Below, one piece after another: positions 41,645-51,819 of a stretch of DNA of 64,000 bases. Numbering within the stretch: the first letter of the stretch is position 1; the number at the start of each line of letters is the position of its first letter. A program made the translations under genes and the position numbers. The notes beneath the pieces were generated by a model. That model made no database searches, was not told the DNA's origin, and saw nothing but the letters and a program-made list of their open reading frames with translations. The stretch comes from Oligoflexia bacterium (lineage in GTDB: Bacteria > Bdellovibrionota > UBA1018), in assembly GCA_031292385.1 (NCBI GenBank), contig JARLHE010000004.1:79653-143652 (forward strand), written 5' to 3'.

Positions 41645-44248
41645 ATGGCCGCCAAATATACGAACGCGACGCAAGAAGCCTTGCAACAAGCACAAGCCGA
41701 GGCAATTCGTCGTGAAAACCAAGAGCTTCAACCCGAGCACCTGCTGCACAGCTTTATCCAGAGGGACGGCTCGGGCGCGGAACCATCGATTGTCGCGAAC
41801 ACCCTTGAGCTGGCTGGAGTTAGCCTGCCTGCCTTGGAGAAATCCCTGGAAACACTCCTCGGGCGGCTCCCCAGGGTCTCCGGCGGGTCGGGACAAATTT
41901 ACCCATCTCCATCGTTCAATCGCTTGATGGTTCTGGCGGAGGATGAATCCAAAAAGTTCAAAGACGAGTATGTTTCAGGCGAGCACTTTTTGCTCGCGCT
42001 CCTGAGCCCACAGCTCAAATCCACGCCGATCGCGAACGCGCTGGCCGATGCGGGATTGACCCGCGCCAAGCTCGAAGCCGCCATCAAAAAAGTCCGCGGG
42101 AATTCCCGGATCGAAGACGCGGAGCCGGAAGGAAAAATCCAAGTCCTGAAAAAATACTGCCGCAATCTGACCGAGCTCGCCCAACAGCAGAAACTGGATC
42201 CCGTCATCGGACGTGACGAGGAAATCCGGCGGGTCGTCCAAGTGCTTTCACGCAGAACCAAAAACAACCCGGTGCTCATCGGCGAGCCCGGCGTCGGGAA
42301 AACGGCCATCGCCGAAGGCCTCGCGCAGAGAATCGTGCGCGGCGACGTACCCGAAGGCTTGAAAGACAAGCGATTGCTCGTTCTCGACCTCGGCGCGCTC
42401 ATCGCCGGAGCGAAATTTCGCGGTGAATTCGAAGACCGCTTGAAAGCCGTGCTTAACGAGATCACCGCCGCCGAAGGCGAGATCATTCTTTTCATCGACG
42501 AGCTCCACACGCTGGTCGGCGCCGGGGCCGCGGAAGGCTCCATGGACGCCTCGAATATGCTCAAACCCGCGCTTGCCCGCGGAGAGCTTCGCTGCATCGG
42601 CGCGACGACGCTGGACGAATATCGCAAACACATCGAGAAAGACGCCGCGCTCGAACGCCGGTTCCAGCCCGTCATGGTCAAGGAGCCCACCGTCGAGGAC
42701 ACGATCAGCATTTTGCGTGGCCTCCGCGAGCGATATGAAGTCCACCACGGGGTTTCGGTTCGCGACTCCGCGGTCGTAGCCGCGGCGACGCTTTCGGACC
42801 GCTACATTTCCGACCGGTTCTTGCCGGACAAGGCGATCGACCTGATTGACGAGGCTTGCTCAAGAATTCGCATCCAAATTGATTCCGTCCCGGAGGAAGT
42901 CGACCAACTCGAGCGCCGATCCCTTCAGCTCGAGGTCGAGCGGCAGGCCCTGAAAAAAGAAAAAGACCCCGCGTCTCAAGCTCGTTTGAAAACGATCGAG
43001 GGAGAGCTTTCATCCCTTAAGGCAAGAAGCTCGGAACTTCGTTCCCAATGGGAGCGCGAAAAGAAGGACGTGAACGCCGTTCAGGAATTGCGCGAAAAAA
43101 TCGAACGGGTTCGCGTCGAATCCGAGACCGCCGAACGCCGTGGCGATCTGGAGAAAGCCGCGGAACTCCGCTACGGTCAACTGACTTCATTGCAAAAGGA
43201 GCTCGACCGACTCATTGCGACAGAGACCAAGAGAAAAGATGGGAGCGGGCTCGCGCTGCTTCGCCAGGAAGTCACCGAAAACGACATCGCTGACGTTGTC
43301 GCGCGATGGACGGGAATCCCGGTTTCAAAAATGCTTGAAGCCGAGCAGGAAAAGCTTCTTCAGATGGAAAAGAGGCTCGGCCAACGCGTCATCGGGCAAG
43401 ATCAAGCGATCGCCGCGGTATCAAACGCCGTTCGACGCTCTCGCTCAGGCCTGCAGGATAAAAACCGACCCATGGGCTCGTTTTTATTTCTCGGCCCGAC
43501 CGGCGTCGGAAAAACCGAAACCGCGCGCGCGCTTGCGGAATTTCTGTTCGATAGCGAATCCGCGCTGATCAGAATCGATATGAGCGAGTACATGGAAAAG
43601 CACTCCGTGTCGCGCCTCATCGGCTCGCCTCCGGGCTACGTTGGCTACGAAGAAGGCGGTGCGTTGACCGAAGCGGTGCGCAGAAAGCCTTATTCTGTCG
43701 TTCTTTTCGATGAGATCGAAAAAGCCCATCCTGACGTCTTTAATCTGTTTCTCCAGGTTTTAGACGACGGTCGTCTCACCGACGGACAAGGAAGAACAGT
43801 CAACTTTACCAATACGCTGATCATCATGACCTCCAACTTGGGAAGTCAGTTAATTTTGGAAGAAAGAAATGCTGAGGCGCGTGAACGCGGTGTTCAAAAT
43901 TTATTGAGGCAACAATTTAGACCGGAGTTCCTCAATCGAATCGATGACGTAGTCATTTTCTCGCATTTAGAGCGGAAACACCTGAGTTCAATTATTGAGA
44001 ACTACGTAAAAAAGCTGAATCAAACGCTTGCCGCGAAAGGTCTTTTTATGGAGCTTTCGGACTCGGCCGTCGAGCTGCTATGCGAAAAAGGGTATGATCC
44101 CGATTTCGGTGCGCGTCCAATGCGGCGCGTATTTCAGCGGGAAATTCAAAATCCGCTCGCAATTGAGCTATTATCGGGGAAATATCCGAGTGGAACGCGC
44201 ATTTTAGTGGACGTTTCTAACGCGGGCTTTCGCTTTACTCACGGATAA
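41645..44248 (+). CDS. clpB: Disaggregase ClpB
   Basis: An 867-residue Hsp100 protein. It has the N-terminal double repeat domain (residues 1-150), the first AAA+ domain (Walker A GEPGVGKT near 211, Walker B FIDELHTL), the long coiled-coil middle domain at about 410-525, and the second AAA+ domain (Walker A GPTGVGKT, Walker [13 protein letters not shown]). The coiled coil distinguishes it from ClpA and ClpC. With DnaK it extracts proteins from aggregates. A GGAAGG ribosome site and a sigma-32-like promoter precede it. Confidence 0.97.
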   Translation: MAAKYTNATQEALQQAQAEAIRRENQELQPEHLLHSFIQRDGSGAEPSIVANTLELAGVSLPALEKSLETLLGRLPRVSGGSGQIYPSPSFNRLMVLAEDESKKFKDEYVSGEHFLLALLSPQLKSTPIANALADAGLTRAKLEAAIKKVRGNSRIEDAEPEGKIQVLKKYCRNLTELAQQQKLDPVIGRDEEIRRVVQVLSRRTKNNPVLIGEPGVGKTAIAEGLAQRIVRGDVPEGLKDKRLLVLDLGALIAGAKFRGEFEDRLKAVLNEITAAEGEIILFIDELHTLVGAGAAEGSMDASNMLKPALARGELRCIGATTLDEYRKHIEKDAALERRFQPVMVKEPTVEDTISILRGLRERYEVHHGVSVRDSAVVAAATLSDRYISDRFLPDKAIDLIDEACSRIRIQIDSVPEEVDQLERRSLQLEVERQALKKEKDPASQARLKTIEGELSSLKARSSELRSQWEREKKDVNAVQELREKIERVRVESETAERRGDLEKAAELRYGQLTSLQKELDRLIATETKRKDGSGLALLRQEVTENDIADVVARWTGIPVSKMLEAEQEKLLQMEKRLGQRVIGQDQAIAAVSNAVRRSRSGLQDKNRPMGSFLFLGPTGVGKTETARALAEFLFDSESALIRIDMSEYMEKHSVSRLIGSPPGYVGYEEGGALTEAVRRKPYSVVLFDEIEKAHPDVFNLFLQVLDDGRLTDGQGRTVNFTNTLIIMTSNLGSQLILEERNAEARERGVQNLLRQQFRPEFLNRIDDVVIFSHLERKHLSSIIENYVKKLNQTLAAKGLFMELSDSAVELLCEKGYDPDFGARPMRRVFQREIQNPLAIELLSGKYPSGTRILVDVSNAGFRFTHG

Positions 44249-44332
44249 TTTTGTCAACAATAGCTAATTGTGATCATTGCTCTTTATGTTTATGTGCATG
44301 CATGCTTATCTACAAGGTAAGGACGGGCAAAA

Positions 44333-44635
44333 ATGCGCATAAGCGAAGTCAAAGTTTTTCCCGTAAACGAGGAAAAGCTCAAAGCCTATATCACCGTAGT
44401 TCTTGAGAACTGCTTTGTTGTGCGTGACCTTAAAGTGATTCACGGCAGCGCGGGTCTTTTTGTCGCTATGCCCAGCAAGCGCCGCAAAGACGGTACCTTC
44501 AAAGATATTGCGCATCCACTCAATCAAGAGACCCGTACGGCCATGGAAAAGATCATTCTCGACGCGTACCTCGCCGAGATCAATCGCGGCACGCACAAGC
44601 TCACCGCGGAAGAAGCCGATCGCGCGGATACCTGA
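44333..44635 (+). CDS. spoVG: SpoVG family RNA/DNA-binding regulator
   Basis: A 100-residue SpoVG protein along its full length: N-terminal strand MRISEVKVFPVNEEKLKAYI, the helix with VVRDLKVIHGSAGLFVAMPS, and KRRKDGTFKDIAHPLNQETR, where family members bind nucleic acid. In Gram-positives it affects septation and spore cortex; in diderms such as spirochaetes it is a nucleic-acid-binding regulator. An AT-rich stretch with TA repeats follows the stop. It is a single gene between clpB and a GH25 lysozyme. Confidence 0.95.
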   Translation: MRISEVKVFPVNEEKLKAYITVVLENCFVVRDLKVIHGSAGLFVAMPSKRRKDGTFKDIAHPLNQETRTAMEKIILDAYLAEINRGTHKLTAEEADRADT

Positions 44636-44862
44636 TTAATCAAATAAATAATATATATATACCGGTCAGGCCCCAACGCGCCCGGACCGGATCAATTTCG
44701 CGTTTCTGCGTCAAAATATCGTCAATCGCCCGCGCCAGCGCCCTGAGCCACCGAAAATCTTCTTGATCTACCGGCCCTGAACTATAAAATATTCAAGCGC
44801 ACAGAGGGTTTCGGGAGGGGGCACACGGATAAGTGCTCTTGATCAGTGCAAGGAGAGCGCGG

Positions 44863-45717
44863 CTGAAGAACCGATACGGTTGTTTCAAAATCGTCTTATT
44901 CTTTTCATTCGCGCTCCTGGGCGCGACCTCTTGTAATTCCGGCTCGGAAAGCGGCCTTACGCCAACGGCAGCGCCGGCGGTGGCTCTACCGCCAGCCCCC
45001 CAGCCCCCCAATCCCGCGCAAACTGCGACCCCGACTCCGCCGCCAATGAACGATTCGCCCCGGCCGAGTTCCGCCGAAAACATGGTAGTTTGTCCAAACG
45101 TCAATACTCTCCCCGGAATCGATACTTCCGGCCATCAACCCAACACCCAGTGGTCAAGCGTTCAAAAAGCAGGTCAGATGTATGGTTATGTCAAAGCTAC
45201 CGAAGGTTTGACTTACGCGAATCCGGTCTTTTCGGACGACTGGCCCACCATCAAAACCGTGGGAATGGTTCGCGGCGCCTACCACTATTTTCACGCAAGC
45301 GACGACCCCGTCGATCAAGCCAATTTCTTTCTGAACGCAATCGGCGCGATGGCCGATGACGATCTTCCCCCGGCGCTGGATTGGGAAGTCGACGACAACG
45401 CGGGCGTGCAAACCAATATCCAGGGCGCGCTCGTTTGGCTTGAGACCGTTGAAAAGGCCACCGGCAAGACTCCTCTCATTTATACGAGAGCCCGCTTCTT
45501 CAATAAACTTGGAAACCCGATCGAATTCGCCCGTTATCCGCTCTGGATAGCGGAAACCGAGGTCATTTGCCCGAAAGTTCCGCCACCTTGGAAGAACTAC
45601 GCCATCTGGCAGTGGTCCATGCGACACGTCAACGGAGTGAAGACCATCGTCGATCTGGATCTTTTCAACGGGTCCAACGACCAACTCGACCATTTTACCC
45701 ATAACGGAACCCTATAA
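44863..45717 (+). CDS. GH25 lysozyme lipoprotein
   Basis: A 284-residue lipoprotein with a GH25 (Chalaropsis-type) muramidase domain. Catalytic acids are in the NTLPGIDTSGHQ strand (Asp) and in PPALDWEVDDNAG (DWE). Further blocks are YGYVKATEGLTYANP, GAYHYFHASDDPV, TPLIYTRARFF and the end WQWSMRHVNG...VDLDLFNG. A lipobox LLGATSC is followed by a long Pro/Ala linker. The best start is CTG 44863, because AAGGAG (44850-44855) lies seven bases before and MKNRYGCFK begins a fit signal peptide; a GTG at 44833 is the alternative. Its stop lies two bases before the next start. Confidence 0.85.
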   Translation: MKNRYGCFKIVLFFSFALLGATSCNSGSESGLTPTAAPAVALPPAPQPPNPAQTATPTPPPMNDSPRPSSAENMVVCPNVNTLPGIDTSGHQPNTQWSSVQKAGQMYGYVKATEGLTYANPVFSDDWPTIKTVGMVRGAYHYFHASDDPVDQANFFLNAIGAMADDDLPPALDWEVDDNAGVQTNIQGALVWLETVEKATGKTPLIYTRARFFNKLGNPIEFARYPLWIAETEVICPKVPPPWKNYAIWQWSMRHVNGVKTIVDLDLFNGSNDQLDHFTHNGTL

Positions 45718-45719
45718 AA

Positions 45720-47678
45720 GTGTATCGCAAGGCATTCATCGCGATCCTGCTGATTCTCGGCGTCTCCATGCCGATTCTGAGCTTTGATTACGGTCTGACC
45801 ACGGACGAGTTCGGGCACAATCTTCACGGCCATATGATCCTGGATTACTTCCTTGGTCGAAGCGACGACGCGGGGATCCGTCCGCCGTTGAACCCGACTC
45901 CTCCGCTCACCTCGGGATCATTTACGCCATCCAACGATCCTGCCTGGCATACCACCAATTTTTTCGGCGGATTCTTTGATCTGGTCGCGGCGGTGGCCCA
46001 AAAATTCCTTCCCTTCGGGCCGTACGAAACCCGGCATCTCGTGAACTCGTTGTTTGGGTGGCTAGGAATCGCCATGACCGGCATGCTCGCTTACGATCTT
46101 GCCGGATGGCGAGCGGGCGTTCTGGGACTGCTGTTCGCGGCGTTTTGCCCGCGCCTCTTCGGCCATTCCATGAATAACCCCAAGGATATCCCCTTCGCGG
46201 CGCTCACGGCCTGCGCCTTATATGAGATCATGCGCTTTCTGAGGGAGTTTCCTCGAGTCCGCTGGTACCGGCCGCTTTTGATTGCCATCCCCACGGCCCT
46301 TGCGACCGACGTACGCATCGGGGGCCTGTTGCTGATTTGCTACCTCTGGCTGTTCACGGGGATTGAGTCCATACTAAAATTGAGGCATCGCGACTATCGG
46401 GTGCTAATCCCGCTGGGCGTGGCCTTCGTTACCGGGGTTGCCGCCTATTTCGGCAGCGGCATTTTTTGGCCCTCCGTCCACCATGCGCCATTGACGGCTC
46501 CGCTGGACTCGCTTTATTACGCGACCCATTTTGATTTCTTTGACTCATTTGAGCTTTTCGACGGACGCTGGATGCATCGCTGGGAAATCCCCTGGTACTA
46601 TCTGCCAAAGCTCACCTTGATCACGACCCCTCTTTTTGTCAGCGCCGGACTACTCCTGCTGCCGTGGGCATTGCTGCCCCAAAAAGGGAAATCGAATTCG
46701 ACGCCACGGGCGGCCTACCTGCTCTTGTTCGCCTTTGTGTTTCCGATCGCCTTCATCATTTACAAAAAAGCCAACGTCTACGATCAAGGCCGCCACATCC
46801 TGTTCACGCTGCCCCCGCTGCTTGCGCTTTGCGCGGTCGCGTTCGAAAACCTGCTTCGCCGAATTTCGTCACGCCCCAAAAGTGTTCGATTGGCGGCATG
46901 GGGAATGCTTGGGGTCTTCCTCCTTGAGCCTGCAACTTGGACGGTTCGAACCCATCCCCTCGAAGTCTTTTACTTCAGCCCTTTGATCGGGGGCGTTCAA
47001 GGTGCCTTCAAGAAATACGAGCTCGATTACTGGGAAAACGGCTATCGGCCCGCCGTCGAGTGGATACAAAAGAACGTCCCTCCCGGGACACCCGAAAAAC
47101 CCGTCCGCGTGCGCGCCTGGTACGGAGAGCCGCTTTGCGCGCAGTATTACCTGGAGAAAAGGCCCGGCTATCGGTTTGTTCTCGCCGAGGAAGACTCGCC
47201 CAACTGGGATTATTCGATCGTTAACGGGACTCAGGCTAAGCACAATCCTCCGCTGCTCCTGAATTGGCCGCCCGCCGACACGGTTTACGAAGTGAAAGTA
47301 GCCGGGGTCCCCATCACGGCAGTGGTCCGGAACCCGACTCCGACCTGGGAACAGTCTCTCGCCAAGCACAGACAAGCTCTGGCGTCTTCACAAGACCCGG
47401 TGACGCATTTGAATTTCGGCTTGGAGCTTTTGAATCATCAATTGCCCGCCGAGGCAATTCAGGAATTCGAGGCCAGCCTCAAGCTGAAACCGAAAGATGC
47501 GATCGCGCTCAATGACCTGGGCATCGCCTATGGGGCGCTCGGGCAATGGGGAAAACAGGTTCTTTACTGTTCGCAAGCCCTCGATGCTCAGCCAGACTTC
47601 CAGCTGGCCAAAAACAATCTAGCTTGGGCTAAAGAAGAGATCGCCAAGCGCACCTTAGCTGGTGCGTCAAAAAAATAA
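45720..47678 (+). CDS. Multi-spanning membrane glycosyltransferase (GT39-like) with C-terminal TPR
   Basis: A 652-residue membrane protein starting with GTG. It has about ten membrane segments in residues 5-410 and the acidic motif GLTTDEFGHNLHG after the first segment, as in GT-C glycosyltransferases (ArnT/PMT type). A hydrophilic periplasmic part at about 430-545 follows. The last 90 residues carry three TPR units (VTHLNFGLELLNHQLPAEAI, then AIALNDLGIAYGALGQWG). The sugar and acceptor are unknown. Together with a second such gene at 61058 it suggests periplasmic glycosylation. Confidence 0.8.
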   Translation: MYRKAFIAILLILGVSMPILSFDYGLTTDEFGHNLHGHMILDYFLGRSDDAGIRPPLNPTPPLTSGSFTPSNDPAWHTTNFFGGFFDLVAAVAQKFLPFGPYETRHLVNSLFGWLGIAMTGMLAYDLAGWRAGVLGLLFAAFCPRLFGHSMNNPKDIPFAALTACALYEIMRFLREFPRVRWYRPLLIAIPTALATDVRIGGLLLICYLWLFTGIESILKLRHRDYRVLIPLGVAFVTGVAAYFGSGIFWPSVHHAPLTAPLDSLYYATHFDFFDSFELFDGRWMHRWEIPWYYLPKLTLITTPLFVSAGLLLLPWALLPQKGKSNSTPRAAYLLLFAFVFPIAFIIYKKANVYDQGRHILFTLPPLLALCAVAFENLLRRISSRPKSVRLAAWGMLGVFLLEPATWTVRTHPLEVFYFSPLIGGVQGAFKKYELDYWENGYRPAVEWIQKNVPPGTPEKPVRVRAWYGEPLCAQYYLEKRPGYRFVLAEEDSPNWDYSIVNGTQAKHNPPLLLNWPPADTVYEVKVAGVPITAVVRNPTPTWEQSLAKHRQALASSQDPVTHLNFGLELLNHQLPAEAIQEFEASLKLKPKDAIALNDLGIAYGALGQWGKQVLYCSQALDAQPDFQLAKNNLAWAKEEIAKRTLAGASKK

Positions 47679-47701
47679 CCTTAGGTACTGAATTTTTAAA
47701 A

Positions 47702-47778
47702 TGGTTGGGGTGCTAGGATTCGAACCTAGGTATGGCGGAATCAAAATCCGCTAGCTTAAGCCACTTGCCGACACCCCA
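47702..47778 (-). tRNA. tRNA-Gln (anticodon UUG)
   Basis: The minus strand folds as a full cloverleaf: acceptor TGGGGTG with CACCCCA, D stem GGC/GCT, anticodon stem GCGGA/TCCGC around TTTTGAT (anticodon TTG), and T stem CTAGG/CCTAG around TTCGAAT. The CCA end is encoded (47702-47704). Confidence 0.95.
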
Positions 47779-47829
47779 ACGGATTGGACGACAACGACGT
47801 TAGCATATCCATTTAACGTGGGCAATCGA

Positions 47830-49296
47830 ATGAAAAACAAAGAAATCACCGCACCCTTCGGGCTCCACTGGTTCAGGCGGGATCTCCGGCTTCGGGGAAA
47901 TCCCGGCCTTTGCTGGAATTTGGAAAAAACGCGAGGACGGGTTCTAGGCATCTTTTTCTTTGATGGGAGCTTTCTGGCCCGGCCCGATTTCTCGGCCAAT
48001 CGTTTTGCGTTTTTCATGGCTAGCCTCAAACGCCTGCAAGAAGAGTTGCGGGAAAGGGGAGGCGATCTGCTGGTTCTGGACGGCGGACCGGAAGCCGGGT
48101 TCCAAAAACTGTTCGAACTGCTCTCGCAGCGAGGACACCCAAAACCCGCAACCTTATCCTTCAATCGGGACTATGAACCGTTCGCTCGGGCCCGGGACGG
48201 GGCTATCGAAAACTTCATACTACCTCTCGGAATCGAGCTTCACACCGAACGTGACCACCTTCTGGTCGAGCCCGATGAAATCTCCAAAGACGGCAAGCCG
48301 GGGTCGTTTTACCAAGTCTATTCGCCCTTCGCCCGCCGCTGGTTCGAAAAACTGCTCGAGCCCGAGGTTCAAAACCGAATCCGGCTCGCCGACAAAAAAC
48401 CCGTCGACCCTTGCCTGACTTGGGCGGAGCCGCTCGGACACGAGGCCCAAAGGCTCGATCAGCTCGAAAGCTATATCGCGGAAAACTCGAAAGCCGTCAC
48501 GATCCCGATTCCGCCGGCAGGGCCGGCGGCGGCCAGAGCCGCGCTGAAGCGATTCCAAAACAAAATCGACGATTATGCCCGCGATCGCGACTATCCGGCC
48601 CAGGGCGGCGGCTCCGGTCTTTCGATTTATTTCAAAAACGGATCACTGACGATCGCCCAAGCAATCGCCGAATTGGAGCTGGGCCGCGAAAAATTCGCAA
48701 CAAAAGACGGGCGGTCGACGTTTCTGCGCGAACTCTGTTGGCGCGAATTCTATTACCACATTCTTTTTCACTGCCCGTGGGTCGAAAAACAATCCTTCGT
48801 CGCAAAATACCGGAACATCCAGTGGGAGAACTCGAAGAAGCACTTCGAGCTCTGGAAAAACGGCCAAACCGGCTATCCCGTCGTCGACGCCGCGATGAGG
48901 CAGCTCAAGCAGACCGGCCTGATGCACAACCGGGCGCGCATGATCGTCGCGTCGTTTTTAACCAAGCATTTGCTCATTGATTGGCGCTGGGGCGACCGCT
49001 ATTTTATGAAAATGCTTCTCGACGGCGACATGGCCGCGAACAACGGCGGTTGGCAGTGGGCGGCCTCGACGGGTTGCGATCCACAGCCCTATTTCCGGGT
49101 TTTCAATCCAACCCTGCAGGGCGAGAAATTCGACGCGGACGGCGAGTACATTCGCCGATACGTTCCGGAGCTCCGCGCGCTTTCCACGAAATCAATACAC
49201 AACCCGTCATCGATCGAGCGCGCGGCAGCCGGCTACCCGGAGCCGATAGTCGAACATGCCGCCGCCCGGTTGCGCGCGATAAGGCGGTATCAATAA
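47830..49296 (+). CDS. phrB: Deoxyribodipyrimidine photolyase
   Basis: A 488-residue flavoprotein of the photolyase/cryptochrome family. The N-terminal antenna-binding domain begins LHWFRRDLRLRGNPGL. The FAD domain contains GLSIYFKNGSLTI, LRELCWREFYYHIL, the GYPVVDAAMRQLKQTGLMHNR block and NNGGWQWAASTGCDPQPYFRVFNP. These are the motifs of class I CPD photolyases, which repair pyrimidine dimers with blue light. ATG 47830 is used; a GTG at 47818 is possible. The stop overlaps the response-regulator start (TAATG). Confidence 0.94.
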   Translation: MKNKEITAPFGLHWFRRDLRLRGNPGLCWNLEKTRGRVLGIFFFDGSFLARPDFSANRFAFFMASLKRLQEELRERGGDLLVLDGGPEAGFQKLFELLSQRGHPKPATLSFNRDYEPFARARDGAIENFILPLGIELHTERDHLLVEPDEISKDGKPGSFYQVYSPFARRWFEKLLEPEVQNRIRLADKKPVDPCLTWAEPLGHEAQRLDQLESYIAENSKAVTIPIPPAGPAAARAALKRFQNKIDDYARDRDYPAQGGGSGLSIYFKNGSLTIAQAIAELELGREKFATKDGRSTFLRELCWREFYYHILFHCPWVEKQSFVAKYRNIQWENSKKHFELWKNGQTGYPVVDAAMRQLKQTGLMHNRARMIVASFLTKHLLIDWRWGDRYFMKMLLDGDMAANNGGWQWAASTGCDPQPYFRVFNPTLQGEKFDADGEYIRRYVPELRALSTKSIHNPSSIERAAAGYPEPIVEHAAARLRAIRRYQ

Positions 49297-49976
49297 TGGC
49301 CAACCATTACCGGGTTCTCCTCGTCGAAGACGACCCGCTGATCGTAAAGACCTTGAAAATGAGCCTTCCCTACAAAGGCTTCGAGGTAACGTCCTGCGAG
49401 TCGTTCAAGCAGGGCATCGAAACCTTTCGCTCCCGGTCTTTCGACGTTGTCCTTCTCGACGTAAATCTTCCGGACGGTAACGGATTCGAGCTCTGCCGGG
49501 AAATCCGGAAAGAGAACGACACCGTTCCCATCCTGATGCTCACCGCGAAAACCGACGAAGCTTCGGCGGTTCAAGGGCTGGGCGAGGGCGCGGACGACTA
49601 CATCCGAAAACCTTACGGGGTTCAGGAGCTCACCGCGCGGATCACGAGGCTTTTGAACCTAAAAAGAAGAACCGCGGAGGCGTTGACCTTTGGATCCATT
49701 AAATTGGATCCGAAAAAGCGGATAGCCTGGGCGGGGGAGACGGCGATGTCCCTGGGACGGCGCGAGTTCGACATTCTTTCCATGCTCGTCAAAAAAGCCG
49801 GAGATGTCCTCAGCCGAAACGATATTATGGACGCTTTCGGCGAGGAGTCCGATGTCTACGACCGCACCATCGATTCTCACCTGAGCCATCTTAGAAAAAA
49901 AATAAAAGATGCCGGCGCGGGCGATGTCCATATCACGCCGGTCTACGGCGTGGGCTATCGCCTGGAGGTCAGATGA
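49296..49976 (+). CDS. OmpR-family response regulator
   Basis: A 226-residue regulator. The receiver domain has the acidic pair VEDDPLI, the phosphoacceptor Asp in VVLLDVNLPDGNG, Thr in LMLTAKTDE and Lys in DYIRKPYG. A winged-helix DNA-binding domain fills about 130-225, with LGRREFDIL and the recognition helix YDRTIDSHLSHLRKKI. It forms a two-component pair with the next gene, which overlaps its stop by four bases. Confidence 0.96.
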   Translation: MANHYRVLLVEDDPLIVKTLKMSLPYKGFEVTSCESFKQGIETFRSRSFDVVLLDVNLPDGNGFELCREIRKENDTVPILMLTAKTDEASAVQGLGEGADDYIRKPYGVQELTARITRLLNLKRRTAEALTFGSIKLDPKKRIAWAGETAMSLGRREFDILSMLVKKAGDVLSRNDIMDAFGEESDVYDRTIDSHLSHLRKKIKDAGAGDVHITPVYGVGYRLEVR

Positions 49977-51373
49977 AACAGTCCTCCCTTCTTCGCTTTT
50001 TGCTCTTGGGTTTCCTGATATCCATAGCCCTCGGACTTGCATCGTTTTACGCCCTAAGGAGCCTGAACGAGTCTTCGACCACCGAGGAGCGAAGACACCT
50101 GATTTTATTCACCGCGCAGATCGTGGAAAGCGGCCCCTACAGCGAAACCGTGCAGGACACGCACTTGCGGGGACGAGGCCGGCACGCCTTCGGATCGAAC
50201 CTCTGGGTCGTTTCCAGGGACGGAGCGATCTTGGCGACCAACGCGGAAGACCGCTTGCCTATCGACTGGGATTCCATCCAGAAACCGTCCGGCATCCACG
50301 ACTTCACTTTTCATTACCGACCCTTTCGATTGGTGCCGGATCTCATGCTGGTCAAGCTCGATGCCCCGGCCGATACCTACCTTTTGATGAACCCGCGCAG
50401 GCCGCCGCCGCCAGGTGGGCTACTCGAGGTTCAAATCGCCTTTTTCTGCTTCGTCGTGGGCACCGCCCTGCTCATCGCGCTGATTTTGATTTACGCCTAT
50501 TCTCGAAAAAAATCGGCGGAGGCGCGGACCGTTCTGTCGCGGCTCGAAAAGGGTGACCTGAAAGCGCGTTTTGAGATCAAGCGCATCGACGAAATCGGAA
50601 GCCTTATGCTGGATTTCAACCGGATGGCCTCGGAAATCGAACGGCTCGTGGGTCGCGTCCAGGAAACCGAAATGGCAAGGAAGCATCTCCTGGAAGAGCT
50701 CAGTCACGATATTAGGACTCCTCTCACGAGCCTCAAGACCTCGATCGAAACTCTTTCCGAGCATCTCGACGAAATGCCGAAAGAGCAGCAGCGGGAGTTC
50801 CTTGAAATCAGCCGGGCCGAGCTGACTTACTTTCTTCAGCTCATTGATGACTTGTTTTTCATCGCGGACCTGGGCGAGCCCCGTTACAAACAAACCACTC
50901 AACGCGTGGATCTCGCCGAGATTATCGGCCAGGAAGTCAAATCGAGAAGGGCATCGAGCTCCCTTCATTGGGGCTTTGAGCGGGGGAGATTCGAGCGAGC
51001 AGGCGAAAGCGAAGAAGAAGCCATTCTCGGCGACCCGCTTTTGATTCAGCGGCTGATCAAAAACGCACTCGATAACTCGGCGAAGCACGCGAAATCCAAG
51101 ATCGAAATCCGCGTCGAACCGGTGAACGACGAAATCCGCGTTGTCGTGGAGAATGACGGGCCCGGCATCAGCGATGAGGCGATCGCGCTCTTCGGCGAAA
51201 GACGGAAACTAAGAGTGCCGCCCAAGGGCCGGGGGCATGATATTTCATTAGGCCTGGGCTCGGTCATCATGAAAACGATTCTCGAGCTTCATGGAGGTGG
51301 TCTGAAGATCGCTCGGGTCGACCAAGGAACCCGCTTAACCCTTGAAATCCCAAGGAAATACTCTCTCCATTAA
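49973..51373 (+). CDS. Sensor histidine kinase
   Basis: A 466-residue membrane kinase. It has two membrane segments (about 8-25 and 158-178) around a periplasmic sensor of about 130 residues, then a HAMP region with LKARFEIKRIDEIGSLML. The His box is EELSHDIRTPLTSLKTS. The ATP domain has N box LIKNALDNSAKHA, G1 NDGPGISDEA and G2 LGLGSVIMKTILELHGG. It phosphorylates the regulator upstream. The downstream His-rich secreted gene could be part of the regulon or of the stimulus. Confidence 0.95.
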   Translation: MKQSSLLRFLLLGFLISIALGLASFYALRSLNESSTTEERRHLILFTAQIVESGPYSETVQDTHLRGRGRHAFGSNLWVVSRDGAILATNAEDRLPIDWDSIQKPSGIHDFTFHYRPFRLVPDLMLVKLDAPADTYLLMNPRRPPPPGGLLEVQIAFFCFVVGTALLIALILIYAYSRKKSAEARTVLSRLEKGDLKARFEIKRIDEIGSLMLDFNRMASEIERLVGRVQETEMARKHLLEELSHDIRTPLTSLKTSIETLSEHLDEMPKEQQREFLEISRAELTYFLQLIDDLFFIADLGEPRYKQTTQRVDLAEIIGQEVKSRRASSSLHWGFERGRFERAGESEEEAILGDPLLIQRLIKNALDNSAKHAKSKIEIRVEPVNDEIRVVVENDGPGISDEAIALFGERRKLRVPPKGRGHDISLGLGSVIMKTILELHGGGLKIARVDQGTRLTLEIPRKYSLH

Positions 51374-51415
51374 AAATACAGGTTCTTGCTGTAATTTCAG
51401 AAACAAGGAGATCTT

Positions 51416-51742
51416 ATGAAAAACACATATCGTTCGATGATCGTTTCGCTGATCGCTTTAACCTTTTCCGCCTCTTTCGGGGCTTTGGCCTGGTCTCAAG
51501 AAAATGAAGGCCCGGGCCAAGGACCTCACGGAATGCACCATCACCATGAGTTCATGATGGGCGTCTGCGTCGGGCAGAAGCTGGCCCAACAAGGCGTGAC
51601 TTTGCCGGTCCCTCAGCCCGGTCAGAAACCCAGTCTGACTGATGCTCAAAAGGCCGCCCTAAAATCCGCGAGCCAAGCCTGCCGTGCGCAATTTAAACCA
51701 AATGAGCCCGCACCTTCAGCAAGCGCTACCCCAAGCAGCTAA
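51416..51742 (+). CDS. Small secreted His/Met-rich protein
   Basis: A 108-residue protein with a signal peptide (cleavage near LAWSQE) and an AAGGAGA ribosome site. The mature part begins with GMHHHHEFMMGVCVG, rich in His and Met, a likely metal-binding patch, and has two Cys (GVCVG and QACRA). The tail is Pro/Ser/Ala. It follows the two-component genes by 42 bases and is closed by a strong terminator. No family was recognised; metal (for example copper) sensing or buffering is only a hypothesis. Confidence 0.8.
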   Translation: MKNTYRSMIVSLIALTFSASFGALAWSQENEGPGQGPHGMHHHHEFMMGVCVGQKLAQQGVTLPVPQPGQKPSLTDAQKAALKSASQACRAQFKPNEPAPSASATPSS

Positions 51743-51761
51743 AAATTGCTGAGTAACCCCC

Positions 51762-51813
51762 AGGGCTCATGCTTGGAGAACTAAAAAGCTCCAAGCTGAG
51801 CCCTCTCTTTTTT
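51762..51813 (+). terminator. Strong Rho-independent terminator
   Basis: The arms 51762-51778 and 51789-51804 pair over 16 bp with one bulged T at 51770, followed by a T-rich tract (T6 at 51808-51813). It ends the kinase/secreted-protein transcript. Confidence 0.92.
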
Positions 51814-51819
51814 CCCGAA

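Noticed and set aside
44636..44832. AT-rich stretch after spoVG considered as an origin or attachment site
   Set aside because: There is only a short TA run and no repeated boxes, integrase or direct repeats.
47702..47778. tRNA-Gln considered as an integration site for a mobile element
   Set aside because: No integrase, direct repeat of the tRNA 3' end or phage genes are present on either side.
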